From: Bacteroidetes bacterium HGW-Bacteroidetes-14
GTDB lineage: Bacteria > Bacteroidota > Bacteroidia > Bacteroidales > UBA932
Reading direction: 5' to 3'
Assembly (NCBI GenBank): GCA_002842655.1
Contig: PHDP01000008.1
Location: 1-33,163, forward strand
DNA length: 33,163 nt
Shown here: piece by piece, positions 7,230 to 15,579 of the stretch
Position numbering within the stretch: position 1 is the first letter of the stretch
Layout of the letters: every line of letters begins with the position of its first letter
Notes under the pieces: model-generated
Told to the model about the DNA's origin: nothing
Seen by the model: the letters and a program-made list of their open reading frames with translations, nothing else
The model's database searches: none
Position numbers and translations under genes: made by a program

Positions 7230-8270
7230 ATGTATTGCGAAGTTTTCATAAAAGACTTTTCCAGACTTGGAGAAATAGTAAGTGCTCAGCTCAGTGAAAG
7301 CTCTGCCGGGGCGCTTCTGGATAATGCCATGAAGCTCTCCCTTGAAGCAAATCCAATGTTCACAACAGAGATGCAGAGAGAAGCACTTGCTGCTGTATCA
7401 GAGCAAATGCTCAGAGAGCCGCTGCTTGGTAAATGGATTGAGCCATACAAAGATTTGGCAGTGCAAAGAGAGGAGATTACAGGGATTATCATGGCAGGTA
7501 ATTTACCCCTTGTTGGTTTTCACGATTTTCTGTCGTGCATTGCAGCCGGTTTTAAAACAGAAATAAAGCTCTCCAGAAAAGACTGCTTTCTGTTGCCTGC
7601 ACTTTTTGAAATTTTGTGCGGGATAAATAACTTTTGGAGAGAGAGGGTGTTTTTTACAGATACACTCTCAGAGAGGATTTCAAGGCTGATTGCTACCGGG
7701 TCTGACCAGACCGTCCGGAGCGTAGGTGGTAATTACAGAGATATTCCCCGTCTGCTGAGGGGCACAAGATCTTCTTTTGCAATTCTTGACGGAAGCGAAG
7801 ATAGAGAACAACTGACAAAATTGTGTGATGATATGTTTCTCTACTTTGGAATGGGGTGCAGAAGCGTCAGTACTCTCATTGTTCCGCAGGGATTTGATTT
7901 TTATCCGCTTTTACAGTCGGCCGGAAAATATGCACACCTGGGCGGCAACAATGAGTATTCATCGGCATTCAGATATAATAAGGCTCTTTTGGTTATGGAG
8001 GAGAAAGAGTTTATTGACGGAGGATTCTTTCTGCTGCAGAAAGGAGCTCCGTTTCCGCCACCATTATCGGTAATTGGAGTAGTGGAGTACACAGCTAAAA
8101 ATGAAATAGAGGCCTTCATTAAAATGAATGAAAACCGAATTCAGGCAATGGTCTCATGTGCAGATGACGAGGGCTTTACAGCCCCCGGAGAGGCTCAGCA
8201 TCCAAAGCTGGACCAGTACGCAGATAACATAAATACATTGGATTTCCTGCTGAAAAATATTTCAAAATAG
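7230..8270 (+). CDS. LuxC-like acyl-CoA reductase
   Basis: 346 residues of the LuxC acyl-CoA reductase family (aldehyde dehydrogenase fold), which reduces acyl thioesters to aldehydes with NADPH. Visible: the nucleotide-binding segment IIMAGNLPLVGFHDF (about 86-100), the KLSRKD stretch (about 113-118), and GMGCRSVS with a probable catalytic Cys at 210. Shorter than LuxC of luminous bacteria (about 480), lacking much of the N-terminal region, but this length is usual for Bacteroidetes homologues. No luxA, B, D or E is nearby, so bioluminescence is ruled out as context; an aldehyde or alcohol for envelope lipids is possible. Followed after 25 bases by the pRiA4b-like gene. Exact substrate unknown. 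Confidence 0.82.
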   Translation: MYCEVFIKDFSRLGEIVSAQLSESSAGALLDNAMKLSLEANPMFTTEMQREALAAVSEQMLREPLLGKWIEPYKDLAVQREEITGIIMAGNLPLVGFHDFLSCIAAGFKTEIKLSRKDCFLLPALFEILCGINNFWRERVFFTDTLSERISRLIATGSDQTVRSVGGNYRDIPRLLRGTRSSFAILDGSEDREQLTKLCDDMFLYFGMGCRSVSTLIVPQGFDFYPLLQSAGKYAHLGGNNEYSSAFRYNKALLVMEEKEFIDGGFFLLQKGAPFPPPLSVIGVVEYTAKNEIEAFIKMNENRIQAMVSCADDEGFTAPGEAQHPKLDQYADNINTLDFLLKNISK

Positions 8271-8295
8271 TTATCTTCGCAAAAAGTTTCAGGCA

Positions 8296-8775
8296 ATGGT
8301 TTACAGATTTAAGGCCAGTATTGACGGCAATAAGATATTTATGAGAGAGTACGAAATAAAGGGAGAGGCCTCTCTTTATGCTTTTCATAGATTTCTTCAG
8401 AACGACCTGGGATTTGCGCCTGACCAGATGGTTTTGTTCAGGGGAGTTTCAAAAGCAGGCAAGGTTAAGGCCGAATATGGTCTCTTTGACCTTGGAGACG
8501 GAACTATTGACAAGGTTTCGGTAGAAAAGGCCGCCGGCAAAGGTGAATTTACTCTCCAGTATGTCTATAATACATTCAAAGATAAATCAATAAGACTTGA
8601 ATTTCTTGGTACCGAAGAGCCACTCTCAAGACGCTCATATCCAAGACTTGTTGCAGAAAGAGGACGCAATCCAGATCAGTTCTCTGATGATTACGACGAT
8701 TTCGAGCCAATGCTTCCCGGAGCAGAAACCGAGCCACTTATTGACTCAGACGAACTGCCGGAAGGTGTAGAGTAG
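8296..8775 (+). CDS. pRiA4b ORF-3-like protein (IS1096 passenger TnpR-like family)
   Basis: 159 residues. The N-terminal two thirds match the plasmid pRiA4b ORF-3-like fold (MVYRFKASIDGNKIFMREYE, LYAFHRFLQNDLGF, then a beta-rich QYVYNTFKD segment). The C-terminal 40 residues are very acidic (DDYDDFEPM, then LIDSDELPEGVE) and probably disordered. The family is often labelled after an IS1096 passenger gene, but no transposase or terminal repeats are present, so it is not evidence of a mobile element. It lies between the LuxC-like gene and miaA, 14 bases before miaA, in an apparently stable operon. A weak -7-like TATCTTCG (8272-8279) precedes it. Function unknown. Confidence 0.8.
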   Translation: MVYRFKASIDGNKIFMREYEIKGEASLYAFHRFLQNDLGFAPDQMVLFRGVSKAGKVKAEYGLFDLGDGTIDKVSVEKAAGKGEFTLQYVYNTFKDKSIRLEFLGTEEPLSRRSYPRLVAERGRNPDQFSDDYDDFEPMLPGAETEPLIDSDELPEGVE

Positions 8776-8789
8776 GAGATAATCCCAAT

Positions 8790-9641
8790 ATGGAAAAAAA
8801 GCTGATTATGGTACTGGGGCCAACCGCCTCCGGTAAAACTGACTATAGCGTTGCTCTTGCAGAGCAGCTCGGTTCTCCTGTAATCTCCTGCGATTCAAGA
8901 CAGATTTACAAAGAGATGAAGATTGGGACTGCACCTCCTTCTCCTGAACAGATGGAGAGAGTAAGGCACTACTTTATCTTCAGCAATACTATCCATGAGC
9001 ATTATACAGCAGGTCAGTACGAAATAGATGCCCTTAAACTCCTGGAAGAGCTTTTCAAAACTCACGATACCCTCGTTGTCACAGGAGGTTCGGGTTTATA
9101 TGCAGATGCCCTCAGTCACGGGCTGGACGATTTTCCCCCTTCGGACCTGGAGTTGAGGAGCACACTCATGAAGAGGCTGGAAACAGAGGGAATTGAATCC
9201 CTCACGGAGGAACTTCGGATTCTTGACAGTGAAAGCTATGAACATCTGGACATATCAAATACACAGAGAGTAATAAGGGCTTTGGAGGTAACAATTCAGA
9301 CCGGTAAAAAATTCTCCTCATATAAAAGTAACACAGACAAGCAGAGACCTTTCAAAATTGAGAGAAGGCTTATGGTAAGACCGCGTGAGGAGCTGTACAA
9401 AAGAATAGATCTAAGAGTCGATCTTATGATGAATGCCGGTTTACTGAGCGAGGCCGAATCCCTTTTTGAACACCGCAACCTGACTGCGCTAAGGACAGTT
9501 GGCTACAGAGAACTGTTTGATTACATGGAGGGAAAAACAACTCTGGAAGAGGCGGTGGAGCTTATAAAGAGAAACACCAGAAGGTATGCAAAGCGGCAGA
9601 TTACATGGTGGCGCCGCTACGACGACATGATAATTATCTGA
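8790..9641 (+). CDS. miaA: tRNA dimethylallyltransferase
   Basis: Adds a dimethylallyl group to N6 of A37 in tRNAs reading UNN codons, the first step towards ms2i6A. 283 residues, somewhat shorter than E. coli MiaA (316), mostly at the C-terminus. Visible: P-loop GPTASGKT (10-17), DSRQIYKEMKIGTAPPS (about 36-52), GGSGLYADAL, the TQRVIRALEV stretch, and the C-terminal RNTRRYAKRQITWWRR tRNA-binding segment. An AGGAG at 8774-8778 overlaps the upstream stop codon. Last gene of its transcript, closed by the hairpin at 9648-9678. Many Bacteroidetes carry two MiaA paralogues; whether this is the main one cannot be told. Confidence 0.96.
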   Translation: MEKKLIMVLGPTASGKTDYSVALAEQLGSPVISCDSRQIYKEMKIGTAPPSPEQMERVRHYFIFSNTIHEHYTAGQYEIDALKLLEELFKTHDTLVVTGGSGLYADALSHGLDDFPPSDLELRSTLMKRLETEGIESLTEELRILDSESYEHLDISNTQRVIRALEVTIQTGKKFSSYKSNTDKQRPFKIERRLMVRPREELYKRIDLRVDLMMNAGLLSEAESLFEHRNLTALRTVGYRELFDYMEGKTTLEEAVELIKRNTRRYAKRQITWWRRYDDMIII

Positions 9642-9647
9642 CAAAAA

Positions 9648-9678
9648 AAAGAGCCGGTTTCAATGAAGCCGGCTCTTT
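9648..9678. terminator. Bidirectional terminator between miaA and the DUF3127 gene
   Basis: Ten-base perfect stem AAAGAGCCGG (9648-9657) and CCGGCTCTTT (9669-9678) with an 11-base loop, an A-run on the left and T-rich sequence on the right. It fits an intrinsic terminator in both directions between two convergent genes. Confidence 0.9.
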
Positions 9679-9694
9679 ACTTTTATTTAACTTC

Positions 9695-10063
9695 CTAGAA
9701 TGGAAGATCATCCTCACCGGTCTCAGCCGGAAAATCGCTTACATCTGAAGCAGATGAAGAAGCAGAATCCTGAGATGCAGCCTGTGCATCCATTCTTTCA
9801 ATTTTCCATGCTCTGACATCGGTATACCACCTGTTGTTGAATTCGCGGGATTCAATATTTACAGAAACCTTAAGGTTTTCTCCAATATTAAATCGTGCCA
9901 GTTCCTCAACCTTGTCTCCTCCCCAGACATTCATACAGATCTTTTTAGGGAAGCTGTCCTGAGTCTCAAGAATAAATTCCTGCTTACTCCAGTTTCCCCT
10001 CTGGCTGATACCTGTCTGAACAGGAAGTTTGTTGATAATTTTTCCGATTAATTCCAGTGCCAT
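9695..10063 (-). CDS. DUF3127 protein, OB-like with SSB-like acidic tip
   Basis: 122 residues, resembling the DUF3127 family found mainly in Bacteroidetes. The first 90 residues look like a small beta-barrel (KLPVQTGISQRGNWSKQEFI, then NIGENLKVSVNIESREFNN, RWYTDVRAWKIE), compatible with an OB fold. A Ser/Ala-rich linker follows, and the chain ends in GEDDLPF, very like the acidic tip of single-stranded DNA-binding protein (DDDIPF in E. coli) that docks on repair and replication proteins. DNA or RNA binding is inferred, not shown. Last gene of ureohydrolase-nhaA-FKBP-DUF3127, two bases after the FKBP stop. ATG start. Confidence 0.85.
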   Translation of the reverse strand: MALELIGKIINKLPVQTGISQRGNWSKQEFILETQDSFPKKICMNVWGGDKVEELARFNIGENLKVSVNIESREFNNRWYTDVRAWKIERMDAQAASQDSASSSASDVSDFPAETGEDDLPF

Positions 10064-10065
10064 TT

Positions 10066-10788
10066 TTAGAGAGTCTTTGTTGAATCAGCAACAGGAGCTT
10101 TGGCTATCTTAACAAGTTCAACATCAAAAATAAGAGTTGAGTTAGGGCCGATAGTCGGACCTGCCTGCTGTGCGCCGTAAGCCATTTCAGAAGGGATGTA
10201 AAGTTTGATTTTACCACCTTCGCCAATAAGCTGAATACCTTCGCTCCAGCCTGGGATTACTGCATTAACAGGGAATTTAACAGGCTCAGGGTTGCCCATT
10301 GATGAGTCAAACTCTGTTCCGTCAATAAGTGTTCCTCTGTAGTAAACAGAAACGGTATCTGTAGCTAAAGGTTTAACTTCAGAACCCGGGTTGATGATTT
10401 TGTATTGCAGACCGCTTGCAGTAACCTGAACGCTGTCCTTGGTTTTGTTCTCTGCAAGGAATTTTTCGCCTTTAGCTTTGTTCTCAGCTCCGGCAACTTC
10501 TGCTCTCTGAGCAAGGTATCTCTGGATAACCTGATTAGCTACCATTTCGTTAACCTTAAGCTCTTTTCCTTCAATCACGGCTTTGATAGCCTTTGTCATC
10601 TCGGCATAGTTAAGATCGCCAAAGTTTGCATTTTTAAGCATAGAGCCGAAGGATACACCAACTGCGTAGCTTGCAGAGTCAGCAAGCTCTTTGGAAATTT
10701 GAGGTACGCCGGCCTCCTTCTTCTCTCCGCAAGAAGAGAACATAACTGCAGCAAGAGCTACAATTGCGATAGATTTTAATGTTTTCAT
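10066..10788 (-). CDS. FKBP-type peptidyl-prolyl isomerase, lipoprotein
   Basis: Catalyses cis-trans isomerisation of prolyl bonds and aids folding of exported proteins. 240 residues: signal peptide with lipobox FSSC (acylated Cys20), an N-terminal FKBP dimerisation-like helical region (about 35-110), then the FKBP domain (about 120-230). FKBP hallmarks are visible: YKIINPGSEV, VSVYYRGTLIDGTEFDSS, VIPGWSEGIQLIGEGGKIKLYIPSEMAYG and LIFDVELVKI. Organisation resembles FkpA/Mip. As a Bacteroidetes lipoprotein it should be anchored to the outer or inner membrane facing the periplasm. Lies 15 bases after nhaA and two bases before the DUF3127 gene, so co-transcribed with both. Confidence 0.94.
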   Translation of the reverse strand: MKTLKSIAIVALAAVMFSSCGEKKEAGVPQISKELADSASYAVGVSFGSMLKNANFGDLNYAEMTKAIKAVIEGKELKVNEMVANQVIQRYLAQRAEVAGAENKAKGEKFLAENKTKDSVQVTASGLQYKIINPGSEVKPLATDTVSVYYRGTLIDGTEFDSSMGNPEPVKFPVNAVIPGWSEGIQLIGEGGKIKLYIPSEMAYGAQQAGPTIGPNSTLIFDVELVKIAKAPVADSTKTL

Positions 10789-10803
10789 GTGTTTTGTATT
10801 GAA

Positions 10804-12156
10804 TTATTGGTTTATTACAGGTTTGTTTTTGGTCGTAAGGTAAATGGCTATAAGGCCAAGTACTGCTGCCGCAAATGAAGTTACAAGTATAGTCGCTTTT
10901 CCCATATCAATCATTACGGCATCTGTAAACGCCAAATTATCGATAAATATAGACATTGTAAATCCAATTCCAGCTATAATTCCTGCAGAAAAAATCTGAC
11001 CCCAGGTTACATCTCCGGGAAGTTCTGCTATCTTAAATCTCACAGCCAGCCAGCTGGCAATAAAAATGCCAAGTGGTTTTCCTGCCAGAAGTCCGAGAAA
11101 AATTCCCGGAACGATTGGTTTCAGCGGTGGTGTGAAGAGTTCAAGATTCATAACCACACCCGCATTTGCAAGTGCAAAAACAGGCATTATAAAAAAGGTA
11201 ACCCAAGGATGAAGTCCGTGCTCGAACTTAATCATAAGGGGATGTACCATTTTTAGTTTATTGTGAAGGTGGTGTATAATTTGCTGCTGCTCCTGATTTG
11301 CAAGAACCTGTACTTTATGGTTACTTGCTGCGCTGAACTTGTTAAGCAGGAATCTGCAGCCCACAATGAACCTGACTTCATTAATTGTATTCTTGCCCGG
11401 AATTGTCATCGCAACAAGAACGCCTGAAATGGTTGCATGGATTCCGGACCCCAGAAACAGGAACCACAGGACAATTCCCGGAATAACATAAAGTGCCGGT
11501 TTTCTGACATTGAGCGCATTGAATGTTATGAGCAGCCCCATGACTCCTGCTGCGTAGAGCAGAAGTGTAAAGTCAATTGCATGTGTCGGATAGAAAATTG
11601 CAAGAACCACTATAGCACCCAGGTCATCTACTATTGCAAGTGCTGTAAGGAATATCTTCAGCGATACGGGAACCCTTTTTCCAAGAAGCGATAGAATACC
11701 AAGGGCAAAAGCAATATCTGTTGCCATTGGAATTCCCCATCCGTTGGCACTTTCACTGCCCCAGTTAAACCCCGCATAAATCAGAGCAGGAATAATCATA
11801 CCTCCCAGTGCAGCAAAAATTGGCAGTGCAGCCTGTCTCACAGAGGAGAGTTCTCCTACCAGTATTTCACGCTTGATCTCAAGGCCAACAACCAGAAAAA
11901 AGACAGCCATAAGGCCATCATTAATCCAGTGCATAATTGACATCTTGAATTCATATCCTCCTATACTGAATCCTGCGTATTGCTCAAGATAGCCGTGGAG
12001 GTGAGAGAGGGCCGGAACATTTGCTATGGTAATTGCCGCAATGGCACATACCATAAGCACAATACCTCCTGTTGAGGAGTTCTTGAAAAATGTTGCAAAA
12101 ACGTTTCTGAGCTCCCTTCGTCTGTCTGCCCTGAATAATTTCGTCAAAAAATCCAT
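10804..12156 (-). CDS. nhaA: Na+/H+ antiporter NhaA
   Basis: Inner-membrane antiporter exchanging protons for sodium, for pH and salt homeostasis. 450 residues, longer than E. coli NhaA (388) through a soluble insertion rich in Gln/His/Lys (about 275-305, KVQVLANQEQQQIIHHLHNK) between transmembrane segments, a common feature outside enterobacteria. Visible: NDGLMAVFFLVVGLEIKRE (about 79-97), the ion-binding Asp pair in AIVDDLGAIVV (D177, D178), and the C-terminal GIIAGIGFTMSIFI. About eleven to twelve hydrophobic segments. Starts seven bases after the ureohydrolase gene stop and precedes the FKBP gene, so part of a four-gene transcript. ATG start. Confidence 0.96.
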   Translation of the reverse strand: MDFLTKLFRADRRRELRNVFATFFKNSSTGGIVLMVCAIAAITIANVPALSHLHGYLEQYAGFSIGGYEFKMSIMHWINDGLMAVFFLVVGLEIKREILVGELSSVRQAALPIFAALGGMIIPALIYAGFNWGSESANGWGIPMATDIAFALGILSLLGKRVPVSLKIFLTALAIVDDLGAIVVLAIFYPTHAIDFTLLLYAAGVMGLLITFNALNVRKPALYVIPGIVLWFLFLGSGIHATISGVLVAMTIPGKNTINEVRFIVGCRFLLNKFSAASNHKVQVLANQEQQQIIHHLHNKLKMVHPLMIKFEHGLHPWVTFFIMPVFALANAGVVMNLELFTPPLKPIVPGIFLGLLAGKPLGIFIASWLAVRFKIAELPGDVTWGQIFSAGIIAGIGFTMSIFIDNLAFTDAVMIDMGKATILVTSFAAAVLGLIAIYLTTKNKPVINQ

Positions 12157-12163
12157 ATACTGA

Positions 12164-13201
12164 TTATTTAACGGATTTTCTTCGGTTCAGTTTCGTATAA
12201 AGTGCAAGTTTGTAAAGGAATCGTGCACCCACATTTGCATCCCATTCATCATCCTCGCCCGGTGCAACCTCGCACAGGTCAAATCCAATGATTCTCTTAT
12301 TGGAAGTAGCCAGCATATGAAGAAGATAGTCAACCTCCCTGAAACTCAGGCCACCCGGTACAGGTGTGCCTGTGTTGGGGCAAAGTTCAGGTGAAAGGCC
12401 ATCAATGTCAAAGCTGATATATACATCTGCCGGAAGGCTCGCGATTATCTCTTCACACTGCTTTTTCCAGCTCTTTCCCTCAAATAAATTTCGCTTGAGC
12501 TCCACATCTGTAAAACACCTGATTCTTGAGTCTGTATCAATGATTGCTGCCTCGTCCTCGCAGAAGTCCCGGATTCCCACCTGTGTAAGCTGGGCAAGCT
12601 GCGGTATTTCATTAAGGGCATTGTACATAATTGAGGCATGAGAGTATGTAAATCCTTCATAAGCTTTACGAAGGTCTGCATGTGCATCTATATGGAGTAT
12701 GCCAAACTCTTCACACTGCTCGGCAACTGCTTTCATATTTCCCAGGGGGACGCTGTGGTCTCCGCCGGCTATGCCGGTTATTCTGCCGGCAGTAATCTGC
12801 TCCCTGCAAATTTTGTATACCTTTTCGTTGAGTAAGGCACTTGCCTTATTTACCTTGTCAAGGTCGGACTTAAGCTCTTCTGTGCTTTTACCCTTTTCCA
12901 GCTCTTCTATTACTCCCTCTGCAATCTTGCGGTATTTTTTGTTATCCTTTGCAATCTTATCATCTGCAGGAACAGTTCCAATTTTTGTCTGCCATGCATC
13001 CGGAACCAGCGGATCGTACAGATCTACCTGTACGGAAGCCTCAATTATGGCTTCGGGTCCTTTATGTGTGCCTGGCCTGTATGATGTTGTCACATCCCAC
13101 GGAACAGAAATAAGGGCAATTTCCGACTCCTCGAGGCTGTAGGGAAGCGCAAAGTAATTTCCGTTTGCCATCCCTGGGTCGTTGGGGTTGAAATTTGTCA
13201 T
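12164..13201 (-). CDS. Agmatinase/arginase family ureohydrolase
   Basis: Binuclear manganese hydrolase of the arginase/agmatinase family, cleaving a guanidino group to release urea. From the ATG at 13201 it has 345 residues. The metal-binding motifs are complete: GGDHS (146-150, His149), DAHAD (172-176) and FDIDGLSP (264-271, two Asp). The frame continues six codons upstream to a TTG at 13219, but the ATG is preferred because AAAGAG lies about 10 bases before it. An extra helical, charged segment at about 85-125 is unlike short agmatinases. Substrate could be agmatine, arginine or another guanidino compound; not decidable here. First gene of a unit with nhaA; a -7-like element lies at 13306-13313. 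Confidence 0.88.
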   Translation of the reverse strand: MTNFNPNDPGMANGNYFALPYSLEESEIALISVPWDVTTSYRPGTHKGPEAIIEASVQVDLYDPLVPDAWQTKIGTVPADDKIAKDNKKYRKIAEGVIEELEKGKSTEELKSDLDKVNKASALLNEKVYKICREQITAGRITGIAGGDHSVPLGNMKAVAEQCEEFGILHIDAHADLRKAYEGFTYSHASIMYNALNEIPQLAQLTQVGIRDFCEDEAAIIDTDSRIRCFTDVELKRNLFEGKSWKKQCEEIIASLPADVYISFDIDGLSPELCPNTGTPVPGGLSFREVDYLLHMLATSNKRIIGFDLCEVAPGEDDEWDANVGARFLYKLALYTKLNRRKSVK

Positions 13202-13305
13202 TGTTATGCTCTTTTTCAATTATATGGTCAATTTTATCTAAGCTAAGCCACCAAATAAATCCAAAAAATTTTGTGATGATGAAACTTATAAATAACTTAG
13301 AGGTA

Positions 13306-13313
13306 CAAAGGTA
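13306..13313 (-). promoter_or_regulatory. Probable -7 element for the ureohydrolase-nhaA operon
   Basis: A perfect minus-strand TACCTTTG, the same octamer as at the RRM and serC promoters, lies about 105 bases before the ATG at 13201. No convincing TTTG is found 19-20 bases upstream, so the promoter is only half supported. It would give a leader of about 100 bases. The rest of the 159-base gap to recQ is AT-rich; a TATTTTCG at 13338-13345 could serve recQ. Confidence 0.42.
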
Positions 13314-13360
13314 ACTTTTTTTAACAAATTTTTGGAATATTTTCGGAGAGACAATTACAT

Positions 13361-15559
13361 ATGCTAACAACTTCTGAGTATCTGCATAATCAGCTAAAGC
13401 AATTTTTTGGCTTTGACGCTTTCAAGGGTCAGCAAGAGGAGGTTATAAGGCATCTTATGGAGGGGAATGACGCCTTTGTACTTATGCCAACAGGAGGGGG
13501 AAAGTCGCTTTGCTATCAGCTCCCTGCACTGCTCATGCCCGGGGTCGCAATCATTATATCTCCCCTCATCGCCCTCATGAAGAATCAGGTAGATGCCATC
13601 AGGGGATTTGTTATAGAAAAAGAGGGAATTGCCCACTTTCTGAACTCTTCGCTTAACAAGGCTCAGATACAGGAGGTACGCGAGGACCTTCTTTCAGGTC
13701 AGACCAAGTTGCTGTATGTAGCACCTGAGTCTCTTACAAAGGAGGAGAATATTAATTTTCTCCGTCAGCTTACCATCTCATTTTATGCCGTGGATGAGGC
13801 GCACTGTATCTCGGAATGGGGACATGATTTCCGCCCTGAATACAGAAGAATCTATCCGATAGTTCAGGAGATTGGCAAGGCTCCGGTCATTGCCCTTACT
13901 GCCACTGCCACACCTAAGGTTCAGAATGATATTCAGAGAAATCTGGGTATGCTTGATGCAAGAGTTTTCAAGACATCGTTTAACAGATCTAATCTCTATT
14001 ATGAGATTCGCACCAAAGCGAATACAGAGAGGGAGATCATCAAGTTCATAAAGAACAATCAGGGTAAATCCGGTATTATATACTGTCTCAGCAGAAAAAA
14101 GGTTGAGGATGTGGCTCAGCTTCTCGTTGTAAACGGCATAAAAGCTTTGCCTTATCATGCTGGGCTGGATGCAGCCACAAGGGCAGGGAATCAGGATAAG
14201 TTTCTGATGGAAGATGTGGATGTGATTGTTGCAACAATTGCATTCGGAATGGGAATTGACAAACCGGATGTCCGCTTTGTGATTCACTACGATATTCCAA
14301 AGAGTCTTGAAAGTTATTATCAGGAGACAGGACGCTCAGGCCGTGACGGAGGCGAGGGTCAGTGTATAGCATTTTACTCATACAAGGATATTCAGAAACT
14401 TGAAAAATTCATGCAGGGAAAGCCTGTCTCTGAGCAGGAGATAGGGAAGCAGCTTCTCATGGAGACAGTCTCGTATTCTGAATCAAGCCTCTGCAGAAGG
14501 AAAGTTCTGCTTAACTATTTTGGAGAAGAGTACACTCAGGAGAATTGCGGCTCCTGTGATAACTGCCTCTTCCCTAAAAAGCAGTTTGACGGCAAGGAAG
14601 ATGTTGCGCTGGTACTTGAGTTGCTCTCTACCATGAAGGAGCAGTTTAAATCAGAACATATTGCCAATATCCTTGCCGGAGTGAACAACTCAATTATCAA
14701 ATCATACAACCATCACAATCACGAACTCTTTGGGGCCGGAAAGTCTAAAGGAGTGAGATTCTGGATGGCTGTTATCAGGCAGTCTCTTATTCATCATTTA
14801 CTTGAAAAAGATATTGAAAAATATGGCCTGATATCATCTACTGCTGCAGGGCGCGCATTTCTGGAGAATCCGCAGACAATAATGATTACAGAAGACAGGG
14901 AGTTTACAGATTCAGATGAAGACGATGATGTTTCAACTCCGGGGCATTCAAAGAGTGCCTCTGCCGGCGACGAAGCCCTTCTGGCTATGCTGAGGGATCT
15001 TCGCCAGTCAGTATCAAAAAGGTTAAAGCTGCCGCCGTTTGTTATCTTCAACGATCCTTCCCTGGAAGATATGTCAATCCAGTATCCGGTTACCCTTGAT
15101 GAGCTCAAGAATTGCCAGGGAGTGGGAGAGGGAAAGGCAAAAAAATTCGGAAAAGAGTTTGTGGAGCTAATCTCAAAGTATGTAGATGAGAATGAGATTG
15201 ACCGGCCTATGGACTTTGTTGTGAAGTCTGTTGTAAACAAGTCTGCAATAAAGGTTCATATAATAAACGGAATTGACCGGAAACTTCCTTTTGAGGATAT
15301 CGCAGATTCAAAGGGAATTGAACTTGATGATATTCTCAACGAACTTGAGGCTATTGTAAGTTCTGGTACAAAAATAAATATCGACTACTATATCCGTCAG
15401 ACTATTGACGATGATAAGGTAGACGATATTTATGAATATTTCCGTACTGAAGCAGAATCGGACTCTCTTAAAGAGGCCTCTGACGAACTCGGGAAAGGTT
15501 ATTCAGAGGAGGAGATCAGACTTGTCAGAATTAAGTTTCTGGCAGAGATGGGCAACTAA
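13361..15559 (+). CDS. recQ: ATP-dependent DNA helicase RecQ
   Basis: 3'-5' DNA helicase for recombination and replication-fork repair. 732 residues. Helicase core: PTGGGKSLCYQLPAL (Walker A 44-49), DEAH (145-148) with the RecQ aromatic loop EAHCISEWGHDFRP, TATATP, and QETGRSGRDG (321-330). The RQC zinc site is C378 with C396, C399, C402 (ENCGSCDNCL), followed by a winged helix. An acidic linker (about 510-525, TDSDEDDD) leads to an HRDC domain (about 535-615), then an extra C-terminal helix-turn-helix-like region of about 100 residues, usual for Bacteroidetes RecQ. Stands alone, divergent from the ureohydrolase gene and 20 bases from the convergent glnA. ATG start with GGAG at 13345-13348. 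Confidence 0.97.
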   Translation: MLTTSEYLHNQLKQFFGFDAFKGQQEEVIRHLMEGNDAFVLMPTGGGKSLCYQLPALLMPGVAIIISPLIALMKNQVDAIRGFVIEKEGIAHFLNSSLNKAQIQEVREDLLSGQTKLLYVAPESLTKEENINFLRQLTISFYAVDEAHCISEWGHDFRPEYRRIYPIVQEIGKAPVIALTATATPKVQNDIQRNLGMLDARVFKTSFNRSNLYYEIRTKANTEREIIKFIKNNQGKSGIIYCLSRKKVEDVAQLLVVNGIKALPYHAGLDAATRAGNQDKFLMEDVDVIVATIAFGMGIDKPDVRFVIHYDIPKSLESYYQETGRSGRDGGEGQCIAFYSYKDIQKLEKFMQGKPVSEQEIGKQLLMETVSYSESSLCRRKVLLNYFGEEYTQENCGSCDNCLFPKKQFDGKEDVALVLELLSTMKEQFKSEHIANILAGVNNSIIKSYNHHNHELFGAGKSKGVRFWMAVIRQSLIHHLLEKDIEKYGLISSTAAGRAFLENPQTIMITEDREFTDSDEDDDVSTPGHSKSASAGDEALLAMLRDLRQSVSKRLKLPPFVIFNDPSLEDMSIQYPVTLDELKNCQGVGEGKAKKFGKEFVELISKYVDENEIDRPMDFVVKSVVNKSAIKVHIINGIDRKLPFEDIADSKGIELDDILNELEAIVSSGTKINIDYYIRQTIDDDKVDDIYEYFRTEAESDSLKEASDELGKGYSEEEIRLVRIKFLAEMGN

Positions 15560-15579
15560 CCTCCCCCCTGTAATTTTAT

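Noticed and set aside
8296-8775. Possible mobile element, from the IS1096 passenger TnpR-like family name
   Set aside because: No transposase, terminal inverted repeats or target duplications are visible; the gene sits in a compact operon with miaA.
12699-13142. 147-codon plus-strand open frame opposite the ureohydrolase gene
   Set aside because: Ser/Leu-rich translation typical of the reverse strand of a conserved gene; no independent support.
13062-13370. 102-codon minus-strand frame overlapping the ureohydrolase start and the gap to recQ
   Set aside because: Out of frame with the ureohydrolase, whose motifs are unambiguous, and it crosses the probable promoter; no homology seen.
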